Shown piece by piece: positions 34,470 to 43,318 of a stretch of 64,000 bases of DNA. The notes under the pieces were generated by a model, which saw only the letters and a program-made list of their open reading frames with translations, was not told the DNA's origin and searched no databases. Source of the DNA: Verrucomicrobiaceae bacterium (GTDB lineage: Bacteria > Verrucomicrobiota > Verrucomicrobiia > Verrucomicrobiales > Akkermansiaceae); contig JAIXQH010000034.1 in the NCBI GenBank assembly GCA_027484055.1, forward strand, positions 1 through 64,000. The letters run 5' to 3'. The stretch's first letter is position 1; every line of letters begins with the position of its first letter. The position numbers and the translations under genes are program-made.

Positions 34470-34551
34470 GTGATGCAGGTCGAGAGGGTTGAACCATAGC
34501 CAGCTGGACTCGTCAACCCTCAGCGACTAGAAACCGCGAGGAAAATGAAAA

Positions 34552-36138
34552 TTAAATCGCTTCCTCGACAATGGCCTCCGTAGCTGCTGCGATTTCGGGG
34601 CTAACCGACTCTGCAACTTCCACCACAGAAGCGACTTCTACGGCTGAAACGGCCTGTTCAGCAATGGCTTCTGCATGGACTACAGGCGGGGCTTCATCCG
34701 TTGCGAGTTCTGTCTCAGAAGCTGCCGTGGCCTCCGCCTCTGCGGCCGGTTTCTTCGACTTTTTCTTCTTTTTCTTTTTAGCCTTTTTCGGCTCGGCATC
34801 CGGATCTGAGGCTGCCGTTTCCCGGGCATCTTGCACGACGAGCAAGTCGTCGGTGAAGAGGAGGATGTGACCTTGGTGCAGAAGCCAGAAGAGGTCGGCC
34901 GCGTATTCGGCGGGTGGGGCGGTGCTGCCTTCTGGTAGCACGGCTTTCCAGAGACCTTCGAGCTTGGCTGGCTTATTTTCACGAATCCAACTGACCATGA
35001 CGGCGGGGCGCTCGGCGAGCACGGCATTCAGTGCGAGTGGGTGCGGTCGGGCTGGGCCTGTGAAGAGTTTTCCTTGGCGTTTAAAGACGGGCAAGTGCTC
35101 AGCCTCGACGGCTCGGCAGACGGCAGGGATTAAAATGGCCGGGTGGTTGCGGGCGTGAGTGCCAGACAGTTTCAGCGAGACGAGCAGGGACGGAGAGAGG
35201 TTCTTTGCCGGGATCGAGCCCGCTACGTCGGCAGTGCGGACTTCGGCGAAGGCTTTATCGAAGCATTTTGCACCGAGGGCTTTTTCGGCTTCCGAGCGAT
35301 CGTCGATCCATGCGTCTTCGGCTTCCTCGCCTTTGATGCGCCAGCGAGTCTTTTTCTTGGTGGTTTCGAGCCAAGCGTTGACGGCCTCTTCACCCCGCTC
35401 GGTCCGCACCTTGGTGGAGTAAATTTCGAATGGCATGTTTGCAAACCGTTCACGGTGCAAGCGCCGCAGATTCGTCTGGTAGGAATGGAAATTCACGGGA
35501 CCGAGCCATTCACCGGAGATGCCGCAGCGGGCGATGACTTGAAAATTCCCGGTCGGTGGCTCGACCTCGATGGTTTCTTCTTCAATCAATTCGTTCCTCA
35601 ACTCGGAATTCCAAAGATGGCGGAGTGCTTCTTCGCGCGTGAGGAAGACCGATTCTTCCAGCTTGCCGAGAATGAGTGGGGCATGTGAGTCGAGTGTTTC
35701 AAAAACCGCACGGCAGCGCGTTTTATCCGCTAGTAAAATCTTTGCTACGTCGAATAGGGCATAGACACGTGCGACTTGGTGGATTTCCTTGCCGATCAAA
35801 TGCACCGCCTTGGCGTCTGGAGCGATAGTGACGCGCACTCCAGCTTCTGGGCGGATTTCCTCGGGAAAAGGGGCGGCATGGCGGCGATCTTGGAAATTCC
35901 CATCTCGTCTCTGGGGCGCGCGGCGTTCACCCCCATCACGGCTTCCTCGGTCGCGCGAGGAGGGGGCTGAATCTCTGGCTCCGGCTCCACGATCATCGCG
36001 CCGCGGTGGGCGCTCTTCACTTCCGGTGGCGGCTTTGGGTTTACGCTCCGGCTTGTCTCCGGCGTCGCGCGCCCAGGCTGGCCCGAGGGCAAAGCTGGAT
36101 AGAAGGCTGTTCAATGGGTCGGTTTCAGAATCGCTCAC
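34552..36138 (-). CDS. Unknown 528-aa protein with basic/disordered N-terminus and Lys- and Ala/Glu-rich C-terminus
   Basis: I do not recognise a named family. Residues 30-95 are highly charged and Arg/Gly/Ser-rich (RDRGSRDGGERRAPQRRDG), as in RNA-binding disordered tails. A folded core of about 300 residues follows, with VHLIGKEIHQVARVYALFDV, NFHSYQTNLRRLHRERFANM and MPFEIYSTKVRTERGEEAV. The C-terminus has a Lys run (KKAKKKKKKKSKK) and then an acidic Ala/Val/Glu-rich tail to the end. The layout suggests a nucleic-acid- or ribosome-associated protein, but this is inference. It lies 65 bp after waaA on the same strand, near tRNA-Ser. Confidence 0.8.
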   Translation of the reverse strand: MSDSETDPLNSLLSSFALGPAWARDAGDKPERKPKAATGSEERPPRRDDRGAGARDSAPSSRDRGSRDGGERRAPQRRDGNFQDRRHAAPFPEEIRPEAGVRVTIAPDAKAVHLIGKEIHQVARVYALFDVAKILLADKTRCRAVFETLDSHAPLILGKLEESVFLTREEALRHLWNSELRNELIEEETIEVEPPTGNFQVIARCGISGEWLGPVNFHSYQTNLRRLHRERFANMPFEIYSTKVRTERGEEAVNAWLETTKKKTRWRIKGEEAEDAWIDDRSEAEKALGAKCFDKAFAEVRTADVAGSIPAKNLSPSLLVSLKLSGTHARNHPAILIPAVCRAVEAEHLPVFKRQGKLFTGPARPHPLALNAVLAERPAVMVSWIRENKPAKLEGLWKAVLPEGSTAPPAEYAADLFWLLHQGHILLFTDDLLVVQDARETAASDPDAEPKKAKKKKKKKSKKPAAEAEATAASETELATDEAPPVVHAEAIAEQAVSAVEVASVVEVAESVSPEIAAATEAIVEEAI

Positions 36139-36203
36139 GGGTGAATGCTAGTGAGTGAAATTCGAAATGACAAACTCCGCTTGCATCAAAATACCTGTCA
36201 TTT

Positions 36204-37475
36204 TCAGGTGTTCAAAAGCTCTAAAATCCGCCGAGTTGCTCCTTCGTGCTGAGCCAGTTGCAGGCGTGCGGCGTGGGTCATTTTCCGAGCTTGCGCTGGA
36301 TCAAGCGCGGCGAGGATGGCGCGGGTGAGTGCGGGTGAATCAGCAAACATGATGGCAGCGCCTGCCGCTAACAGGCGCTGGGTGAGGGGCTGGAAATTCT
36401 CCATGTACGGGCCGACAAGAACTGGTGCTTCCGCTAGAATAGCTTCGCAGGGATTTTGCCCGCCGGTGGAGAGTATGCTTTTTCCGATGATGACGACGTC
36501 CGCGTGCGCAGTCCAATCGCGTAGCTCACCGGTGGTGTCGATCACGAAAACGCGGTGTAGATCAACCTCTAGCTGGGGTTCTGGAGCGCTTCTCAAGGTC
36601 ACGGAAAACCCAGCTTGCTCCAAGTCTGCGGTGACTTCAGCCCGACGCTCGGCATGGCGTGGGACGAGCACAAGAAGGTTCGCTGGGTCTGCGGCGCGGA
36701 CGGCTTGGGCGATCCATGCTTCTTCTCTAGGATGCGTGCTCGCGGCGAGGATGACCTTTCGTCCTTTTCCGAAGCCATCGAGCAAGGCTTGGAAATCGGC
36801 TCGGCGCGATGGTTGTGCTCCACTGCCGGGGTCGAACTTTAAACTGCCGGTGTGATGGATGCTTGCGGGAGAGACGCCGAGCTTCTCCCAGATGGAGGCG
36901 TCCACTTTTTCCTGGAGCGCGACCTGATCCAGCAGTCCGTAAAATGGCCTCAACCAAGCGGCAAATTTCGCAAATCGTCGAGCCGAGCGGGGAGACATCC
37001 GTGCATTCACGAGGCGGACGGGGATCTGTCTTCGATGGCAGGCGAGTAGCAAATGGGGCCATACTTCCCCTTCGATCAAGACGATCTGAGTCGGCTTGAA
37101 ACGTGCGAGATAGCGGCGGACCATCCACTGAAAATCAAGCGGCGCATAGGTGACTCGGACTTGTGAAATCCCGGCCGCGGTGGCCACCGCGTGTCCCGTG
37201 GCGGTGCCCACGGCCAGCACGAATCGTTGCTCGGGCTGAGAAATGAGCCATTCGCGGATGAGCTTCAGGGCGAGCATGGCTTCTCCCACGCTCACGGCAT
37301 GCAGATGCACAGCGCCACTCAAGTCGGTGTCGTGGCCATAGAGCGAGACTCGTTCGCCAAGGCGGGTGCCGAAGCCGCCTCGCCGCCTCATTTTGACGAG
37401 CCAACCCGGGAACGCGGCGATAAAAAGCAGCGGTAGAAGCAGTCGATAAAGGAAAAGGGCAAGGGTGCGGCGCAT
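36204..37475 (-). CDS. waaA: 3-deoxy-D-manno-octulosonic acid (Kdo) transferase
   Basis: A 423-aa inner-membrane-associated glycosyltransferase. An N-terminal anchor (about residues 3-25) is followed by the glycosyltransferase family 30 domain: GAVHLHAVSVGEAMLA, FVLAVGTATGHAVA, YAPLDFQWMVRRYLARF and VLIEGEVWPHLL. The C-terminal domain has LILAAST-type (VILAASTHPREEAW), VIIGKSILSTGGQNPCEA and LVGPYMENFQ. It adds Kdo to lipid A precursor, so the organism makes LPS. It is 6 bp downstream of rsmD on the same strand. Confidence 0.94.
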   Translation of the reverse strand: MRRTLALFLYRLLLPLLFIAAFPGWLVKMRRRGGFGTRLGERVSLYGHDTDLSGAVHLHAVSVGEAMLALKLIREWLISQPEQRFVLAVGTATGHAVATAAGISQVRVTYAPLDFQWMVRRYLARFKPTQIVLIEGEVWPHLLLACHRRQIPVRLVNARMSPRSARRFAKFAAWLRPFYGLLDQVALQEKVDASIWEKLGVSPASIHHTGSLKFDPGSGAQPSRRADFQALLDGFGKGRKVILAASTHPREEAWIAQAVRAADPANLLVLVPRHAERRAEVTADLEQAGFSVTLRSAPEPQLEVDLHRVFVIDTTGELRDWTAHADVVIIGKSILSTGGQNPCEAILAEAPVLVGPYMENFQPLTQRLLAAGAAIMFADSPALTRAILAALDPAQARKMTHAARLQLAQHEGATRRILELLNT

Positions 37476-37481
37476 CGGAGC

Positions 37482-38039
37482 TCAAGTGGGTGATCGGGCT
37501 TCGTAAAGGAGGATGGTGCTGCTGCCGTATTCGCGGCGTGAGATGAGCGTGAAGTCTGAAGATTCAGGCGAGGCTTGGCGCGAAGAAATTTCCACGACGA
37601 GGCGGCCACCTTGGGCGAGGCGTGGGGGGAGGAGTTCACTCTTGAAAAGGTCGGCGATGTGGTCCTTGTCTCCGTAATATTTCCAGTAAGGAGGATCGGC
37701 AAAAATGAGATCATAGGTGGCAGAGTCACGCTTGAGGTAAGTGATGACTTCTGACTTCACGGGGTGGCCGCCGGTGAGCTTGGCCTTGGTGAGATTCTCG
37801 GTGACGACGTTGGCCGCCTGGCGGTGCTCGTCCACAAAGGTGCAGGACGCGGCACCACGGCTCAGCGCCTCAAGGCCGAGAGCTCCAGATCCGGCGTAGA
37901 GATCAAGCACGCGGGCGTTTTCGACGCGTTCGCCGAGGATCGAAAAAAGGGCTTGGCGGACGAAATCCGTCGTAGGCCGGGCGACGGCGGATGGGACTTT
38001 GATGGCGGTGCGCCCGGCTTTACCGGCGATGATTCTCAT
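37482..38039 (-). CDS. rsmD: 16S rRNA (guanine966-N2)-methyltransferase
   Basis: A 185-aa methyltransferase. It begins MRIIAGKAGRTAIKVP, as in RsmD. The SAM-binding motif is VLDLYAGSGALGLEALSRGA and the catalytic motif is IFADPPYWKYY. It methylates G966 of 16S rRNA during 30S assembly. It lies between waaA and an AsmA-like gene, all on the minus strand with short spacings, probably one operon. Length is normal for the family. Confidence 0.95.
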   Translation of the reverse strand: MRIIAGKAGRTAIKVPSAVARPTTDFVRQALFSILGERVENARVLDLYAGSGALGLEALSRGAASCTFVDEHRQAANVVTENLTKAKLTGGHPVKSEVITYLKRDSATYDLIFADPPYWKYYGDKDHIADLFKSELLPPRLAQGGRLVVEISSRQASPESSDFTLISRREYGSSTILLYEARSPT

Positions 38040-38050
38040 AAGATAGTGGC

Positions 38051-39535
38051 TTAGGGCTGAACTTGGAGGATCGGCCCGTCTTTACCGAGTCGAATCAGTA
38101 ACTGATTGAGGGTCCCTGCGGCTTCTAGATCGAAGGCGACACGCTGGGGCGTGCCCAGCTCGGTGAGTGGCCGCAGCCCAGGGACTTGCGGGAGGATTCG
38201 GCGGGTGATGGATTCCACCGTGTCTCGACGGCTCACCACGCGAGCCACCCCGGCGAGCCGTCCATCTGCGACGAGAGTTCCATTTCCTAAGATCGAGAGG
38301 TCGTCACTCACGAGCCGGGCATCCACACAGGAGAGTGCGCCACCGCGCAGAAGTGTGATGGAGCTGCCGCTGTCGAAGTGGGCGACTTGATCTGCAATAT
38401 GCAGCGTCGCGGACTTTACCTCGGCGCGGAAATCGCCATCCCAGCTGCCGGGAGATAGAATGAAGCCTCTGAAGCGCGCACTCGCGGCGAAGGAATCGGC
38501 AGAGAGTCGCGAGGCAAATGGCAGTGGGATCGGCTCAAGCACTTGGGGTGGGACTTGGGCTTCGAGCTGAAGGGGCAGTAGGGGAAGGGCGGCAAGTTTC
38601 GCGGAGAATCGGCATGGGTAGGAGCCGAGTTGGGTTTCAAAGGGAAGCACGGAGAATATGGGATACGACCAACTGAGCTGGGTGCTGAGCTTGGCATTTG
38701 TCTTGAGCCCGCCTACGGAAATGGAGGCGACGGTGAGTGTCGATTGTGCAGCGTCGCCGAAAATAGGAATGGAACCCGTCACGCCACTTGTCTCGGCCAA
38801 GAGCATTCCAGAATTCCCGGCAACGACCGCGAATGAGGCGTTTTCTAAGTCCACCCAAGTGGTCGGTTGCGGGGGGATGGTGGGTAAAATGACGCTCGGT
38901 GGCTTGTTAGCATCGGGTGCGGCTGGCGTAGTGGGCGCAGTGGGCGCAGTGGGCGCAGTGGGCGCGGTTGGCACACCTGGCGCAGGCGGAGCTGGGGAGG
39001 TAGCTGAGGGCGGAGGGGTGACACTGCTGGGCGTCGCGGAAACAGCGGGTGGATTGATGAGGGGGGGCGTGGCTGGTGGCATCGCGGCGAGAGCCACCGG
39101 GGGAGCCGCAACGGTGGCACCATGAAATAAATGGGCCATGATCTCAATGGGGACAAATAGCCGCGGCGTGACGAGCGTGATGCGATTCACCTCCAAGCGC
39201 CCTCGGAAGAGAGCTCGCCAGCTTGGGCTGAAGCGGATTTCTGCGATCGACAACAGTGGCTCCTTCGTGCTGGCACGCAGGGCTTCTGGCTGCTCAATCT
39301 GGATTGAATGAATGGCAACGCCACGCCATGGAGACCAAGTGAAGCCGCCAACGTGGGTCGGAAGCTTGATTTTTTCCTGAACCCACGAGCGAATCCACTG
39401 GCGGGTCCATGGCCCGGAGATGAGGAGATTCGAGACTAAAAACAGGAGGACCGTTAGTAGCGGCAGAAGGGAGATCAAGCGGCGCCAGCAACGGAAGCCC
39501 GAGCGTATCCCTGGAATGGGCGCGTCGGGGGTCAT
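38051..39535 (-). CDS. AsmA-like membrane-anchored envelope protein with Ala-Pro-Thr repeat linker
   Basis: A 494-aa protein. A hydrophobic segment near the N-terminus (about 19-38) anchors it. It is followed by an AsmA/DUF748-like start: WVQEKIKLPTHVGGFTWSPWRG and RASTKEPLLSIAEIRFSPSW, with RGRLEVNRITLVTPRLFVP. A low-complexity Pro/Ala/Thr linker covers about 150-220, including four APT units encoded by a 9-bp tandem repeat. The C-terminal half is beta-rich and may form a groove for lipid transport, as proposed for AsmA-family proteins. Assignment to the family is by N-terminal pattern only. Confidence 0.65.
   Translation of the reverse strand: MTPDAPIPGIRSGFRCWRRLISLLPLLTVLLFLVSNLLISGPWTRQWIRSWVQEKIKLPTHVGGFTWSPWRGVAIHSIQIEQPEALRASTKEPLLSIAEIRFSPSWRALFRGRLEVNRITLVTPRLFVPIEIMAHLFHGATVAAPPVALAAMPPATPPLINPPAVSATPSSVTPPPSATSPAPPAPGVPTAPTAPTAPTAPTTPAAPDANKPPSVILPTIPPQPTTWVDLENASFAVVAGNSGMLLAETSGVTGSIPIFGDAAQSTLTVASISVGGLKTNAKLSTQLSWSYPIFSVLPFETQLGSYPCRFSAKLAALPLLPLQLEAQVPPQVLEPIPLPFASRLSADSFAASARFRGFILSPGSWDGDFRAEVKSATLHIADQVAHFDSGSSITLLRGGALSCVDARLVSDDLSILGNGTLVADGRLAGVARVVSRRDTVESITRRILPQVPGLRPLTELGTPQRVAFDLEAAGTLNQLLIRLGKDGPILQVQP
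38931..38966. repeat. Four tandem copies of a 9-bp unit in the AsmA-like gene
   Basis: The unit GTGGGCGCA (plus strand) occurs four times in a row, the last with one change. It encodes the Ala-Pro-Thr linker. Since nine is a multiple of three, slippage would lengthen or shorten the linker in frame. Confidence 0.88.
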
Positions 39536-39537
39536 GC

Positions 39538-40281
39538 TTACTTTTTCGGCGCGGGCTTGGCTGCGGTCGTGCTTTCCTTCACTTGAGCCACTTGACCGAG
39601 GGCGAAGCGGACAACGACGCTCTTATCGAGCAGGCGGGTTCCTTCGGTGGACTGCTCTTGGGCGCGATAGACGAGAATGCCAAACTTGTGATCGGCAAAT
39701 TGGCCCAGAGCGAAGCTCTCTTTTGTTTTTCCCAAGCTGGTTTCTTCTTCGAATTTCCACTCACTTCCGCTCCATTCGCCGAGCACCCCGTCGGCATCTG
39801 CCTTGATGTCTTCGATCCGCTTCATCGGGCCATTTGGCGAGCGAAAGGAATCGTCCTTCGCGGAATAGCGCAGGGTGGAAAAGAGGCTGGCACCACCGGT
39901 GGCGGAAATGGACCACACGTCTGAGCCGGCACTCTGCCTGAGCATGAGGATCACTTCTTCTGCGGGCCGAAATTGGCGCTTGTTCCAGAGCTGGATGTAT
40001 TCGTCGTATTCCGCTTGAGTCAGACCGAGATGAGCATCGTAGGGAAGTGGGACACCTGGCTTGGCTTTGCTGGAAAACTCAAGGAACCATTTGGGATCTT
40101 TCCGAGCGGCGATCTGGACCTTCTCGACGTATTTATCGATTTCTGGAGGTGGGAGAACCATCCCGATCTGGGCTTTCACCGGGACGTCTTTTTCAAAATA
40201 CCCCGAAAAAATTTTAGGGGTTTCAGCCGCAGAAAGGCTGGCAACGAGCGAAAGGGTGACGAGGGCGGCGTTAAAATTCAT
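39538..40281 (-). CDS. Exported protein of unknown function
   Basis: A 247-aa protein. The start at 40281 is preferred over 40329 because it gives a clean signal peptide (MNFNAALVTLSLVASLSAAE). The mature part has no motif that I can name; recognisable stretches are IFSGYFEKDVPVKAQIGMVLPP and EYDEYIQLWNKRQF, plus a C-terminal TRLLDKSVVVRFALGQV. It ends in a Lys/Pro/Ala-rich tail. The gene sits 2 bp upstream of the AsmA-like gene and is likely co-transcribed with it and rsmD. A periplasmic location is inferred. Confidence 0.7.
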   Translation of the reverse strand: MNFNAALVTLSLVASLSAAETPKIFSGYFEKDVPVKAQIGMVLPPPEIDKYVEKVQIAARKDPKWFLEFSSKAKPGVPLPYDAHLGLTQAEYDEYIQLWNKRQFRPAEEVILMLRQSAGSDVWSISATGGASLFSTLRYSAKDDSFRSPNGPMKRIEDIKADADGVLGEWSGSEWKFEEETSLGKTKESFALGQFADHKFGILVYRAQEQSTEGTRLLDKSVVVRFALGQVAQVKESTTAAKPAPKK

Positions 40282-40371
40282 GGAAGCGGCGCTAGGTTGT
40301 CTGCCCAGATTTGAAAACTCAAGCGGCAATACCTCGGGCGGCGGTCTTGTAGATCCATGAAACTAAGGTGA

Positions 40372-40914
40372 TTATTGGGGGAGGAGCGGAGATTGCGGTA
40401 GATTTCCAGAGGGCCGGGGCGTGTTTGGGGCGGCTTGCGATTTTAAAAGAACCGAACCCGAGGGGAGTTCGACGTAGTCTGCGGCTTCAAGCAAGGCCAC
40501 GGCTTCTTGTGGGGTGGTGACGTGGCGTGAGGCCTCGCGTAGAAGCGGCCCTGCGGCGGCATCACCCAGCACGATCATGCCATTTTTCGCAGCTTCGCGG
40601 ACTTCGGGGGCGGAATGGGTCAAATACGGTTGGATGCGCGGCAGTGCGGCGGCGTCGTAAGTAACGGCGGCCTCATTGATTTCCTCAAGCAGCGCTTGGT
40701 GGTTGAGAGCAGGGGACTCACCCGTTGCGGTGGCCGCATTGGATTTGGCAGTGGGGTTGTTGCGACTGCTGTCGTAGGATGTGGGTGGTTTTGGAGTTTT
40801 AGAATCCTGAGTGGCAGAGCGGGTAACGGTGCTTTTACCGTTCAGGAAAAAGAGAACGATGGCTGCGATGAGCAAGCAGAAACCAAGCATGGGGAGTATC
40901 TGGCGTTTTTGCAT
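40372..40914 (-). CDS. Membrane-anchored protein with a possible HEAT-like segment
   Basis: A 180-aa protein with an N-terminal membrane helix (PMLGFCLLIAAIVLFFL, about 8-24), a Ser/Thr/Pro/Asn-rich linker to about 75, and a small helical domain. The helical part reads YLTHSAPEVREAAKNGMIVL and then GDAAAGPLLREASRHV, which looks like one HEAT-type repeat. The C-terminus is Pro-rich. It starts 7 bp after the sulfatase-superfamily gene, so the two are probably in one operon. Function unknown. Confidence 0.68.
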   Translation of the reverse strand: MQKRQILPMLGFCLLIAAIVLFFLNGKSTVTRSATQDSKTPKPPTSYDSSRNNPTAKSNAATATGESPALNHQALLEEINEAAVTYDAAALPRIQPYLTHSAPEVREAAKNGMIVLGDAAAGPLLREASRHVTTPQEAVALLEAADYVELPSGSVLLKSQAAPNTPRPSGNLPQSPLLPQ

Positions 40915-40921
40915 AGAAGTC

Positions 40922-43105
40922 TTAGTGCGGTTCTCCGCTTGGGAAAATCTCGGCGATGGAGGACTCTAGTTTTAGATCGATCCAGCGTTCAAGCGCGGTG
41001 CGCATGGCGGTGGTGATTTCTGGGAATTTGGTGGCGAGATCATGCTCGCCATGTGGATCCTCCGTCATGTGAAAGAGGGCGAAATGGCGTGAGCCTTGGG
41101 CCGTGGGTGTGCAGACGAGTTTCCAATTTTGAGTCCGTAGGCAGCGCTGCTTGGCCTGAATGAGAGGTTCAATGTAGGATGGCTTGAGCACGAACTGATA
41201 GTTAAAGCTGGAGTCGATAAAGGTCATCTCGTCCATCGCCGGAAGTTTAGGGCGCTCCACCCCCGGGACGCTGAACTGGATGAATGGAAACCCCGTTTCA
41301 CCATAAAACGGGCGGTGGATGGGCGTCTCGGTTTGGCGGATCCAACCAGCGAAGCTTTGCCCTTGCCAAGTTGGCGATTTTTCTTGGCCAATGAGGTCAG
41401 CAAGACTTGGGATGACGTCGATGAGGCGGACCGTCTCTGGAATGACTTGGGGGGCGGCTCCCGGGACGTGGACGATCATGGGCACGTGATTGGCTTGAAG
41501 CCCACCGTTGAAGGTAAGGCCGTGTCCGAGCGTGACACCGGGTTCGTAGTGGTCGTCGCCGTGATCAGAGGTGATGATGACGATGGTGTTGTCGGCTAGT
41601 CCTTTGACTTTAAGTGAATTGAGGATTTTTCCAACACAGTCATCGAACTGGCGAGTGCACCCGTCATAGAGGGCTTTGATTTGATTAACCTCCTCAAGTG
41701 GAAGCGCCTTCCACTTGGACTCGAGGTCGGTGCTGCCAATGAACGAGTCGATGTCGAAGTCCACGCCATTGCGGTTTTTCCCCTGATAGTTCGGGTCCGC
41801 AAATAGGCTACGGTAGGGCTCTCTGCTGCGATAGGGCAGGTGATTGCAGGAGTAGAAAACGTGCCAGAAAAAGGGATTCTTCTGCTGGGCGACACTGGCC
41901 AAGCGCTTCTCAACCCGCTGGGTGACCACTTCCGGGGTGACGAACTGTGCGAAGGCTTCGAGTTGTGGAAAGAGGCGGTAGCCCAGACTGTTGTCGAAAT
42001 AGAGCGGCACGACGAAGTGTGCCATCACGACGGCTTGGCTCATGTAGATTTTAAAGTTATCGAATGTGGATACCGAGAGATGTTCCATTCCTAACGGGAT
42101 CACTTCATAATAACCCGCACACCAGTCCCCGATCGCGGCCGTATCATAGCCACGTTGGCGGAGAAGTGTGGGTAGAGTTTCAATCCGCTGGGTCGTGGCT
42201 CGGACCGTTTCTTGATCCGGATACATCTGTCGCAATCCATGGCTTTGTGGATACTGTGAGGCGAGTAACTGAACCCCAGATTCCATCGTCGAGGCGATGG
42301 AGGTGTAGCAATTTTCAAAGCGACTGGAGCGTGCTGCTAGGGCATCGATCACGGGAGAAACGCCACCATCTGCGAGGTTATTCCCTCGTGAAGGCTTGTA
42401 ACCCGAGCAGCCAAGTAGATCACCACGCAGCGAGTCGGAGCCGATGATGATGACATTCAGCGGTGGCTTCGAGGACTTGGCCCCCTGCACTTGTGGGGAA
42501 GGGGTAGATCTCGTCGTTTTGTCGATCACGTAAGAAGCACTCACTAGGGCGATGGTGCCGATGGCGAGATACTTGCGGCGGCGGATTTGCCAAAAGAGTG
42601 CATAAGTGATAAAGACGATCGGCAGAACCGTGAACAGCACGAACAAACTCGGTGTTTTCGCGAACTTCGGAATGAGCTCGATGATCAAGTAATACCACTG
42701 CCCAAATTCAGCCTCATTGAGGAAATAAGGCCGTGTATCGACAAGTCGCAGCGTCACGTATCCATGAGTAAGCGCGGTGAATCCAAGACTCAGCAAAATA
42801 ACCGTCCGATTGTTCAGTCGAGTGGATTTCCTCATCCACCATGAAACATACGGCTGGAGCAGTATGGCAGCACCGAGAGCTAACACGATATAGGCCAAGA
42901 TCATTTGAAGATTCTGGGAAATGAGGAATCCCATGTAATCCTGACGCGCGAGGGCGCTGAACTTGTTTTCCATCCCAGTGGAGGAGGTGGTCAGTCGCCA
43001 AATGGCCACCAAATACTGGAAAATGAAGAAGATCGTCGCACCGACCAAGACGGACGAGAATTTCACCGTTGCCTTTGAATGGGGGGTATGGAGCTGTGTT
43101 TTCAA
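40922..43105 (-). CDS. Membrane-bound sulfatase/phosphoglycerol-transferase superfamily enzyme
   Basis: A 727-aa protein with about five N-terminal membrane helices (residues 15-195) and a large alkaline-phosphatase-superfamily domain from about 215. Metal-site motifs are VIIIGSDSLRGDLLGCSGY and IVIITSDHGDDHYEPGVTLGHG. The classical sulfatase C/S-x-P-S-R formylglycine motif is not present; the corresponding region reads CYTSIASTMESGVQLLASQ, with a Ser/Thr as possible nucleophile. Membrane helices plus a Ser/Thr nucleophile point to an LtaS- or phosphoethanolamine-transferase-like enzyme that modifies an envelope lipid or glycan. It faces a lipid-glycosyltransferase-like gene divergently. Confidence 0.82.
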   Translation of the reverse strand: MKTQLHTPHSKATVKFSSVLVGATIFFIFQYLVAIWRLTTSSTGMENKFSALARQDYMGFLISQNLQMILAYIVLALGAAILLQPYVSWWMRKSTRLNNRTVILLSLGFTALTHGYVTLRLVDTRPYFLNEAEFGQWYYLIIELIPKFAKTPSLFVLFTVLPIVFITYALFWQIRRRKYLAIGTIALVSASYVIDKTTRSTPSPQVQGAKSSKPPLNVIIIGSDSLRGDLLGCSGYKPSRGNNLADGGVSPVIDALAARSSRFENCYTSIASTMESGVQLLASQYPQSHGLRQMYPDQETVRATTQRIETLPTLLRQRGYDTAAIGDWCAGYYEVIPLGMEHLSVSTFDNFKIYMSQAVVMAHFVVPLYFDNSLGYRLFPQLEAFAQFVTPEVVTQRVEKRLASVAQQKNPFFWHVFYSCNHLPYRSREPYRSLFADPNYQGKNRNGVDFDIDSFIGSTDLESKWKALPLEEVNQIKALYDGCTRQFDDCVGKILNSLKVKGLADNTIVIITSDHGDDHYEPGVTLGHGLTFNGGLQANHVPMIVHVPGAAPQVIPETVRLIDVIPSLADLIGQEKSPTWQGQSFAGWIRQTETPIHRPFYGETGFPFIQFSVPGVERPKLPAMDEMTFIDSSFNYQFVLKPSYIEPLIQAKQRCLRTQNWKLVCTPTAQGSRHFALFHMTEDPHGEHDLATKFPEITTAMRTALERWIDLKLESSIAEIFPSGEPH

Positions 43106-43318
43106 TGAATTGGGAGAACGTCCGAAATAGAGCGAAATATGAATTCTCAGGTGCCAAAAGCGACGGGTCGGCCCACTTGGGAGGCTGCTGAGCGAGTGGC
43201 TCTCTCTTCAGACTCCGACTCAAGGCTTTTCCGCGCCAGAGGATGTTCGCGGTGAGAAAAGCTGTAAAAGTCCATCGACGCAACGCCGCTCTCACTCTAA
43301 ATCTCCGGCACACCCACC

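Noticed and set aside
40922..43105. Classical formylglycine sulfatase
   Set aside because: The C/S-x-P-S-R motif is missing in the expected region, so only superfamily membership is claimed.
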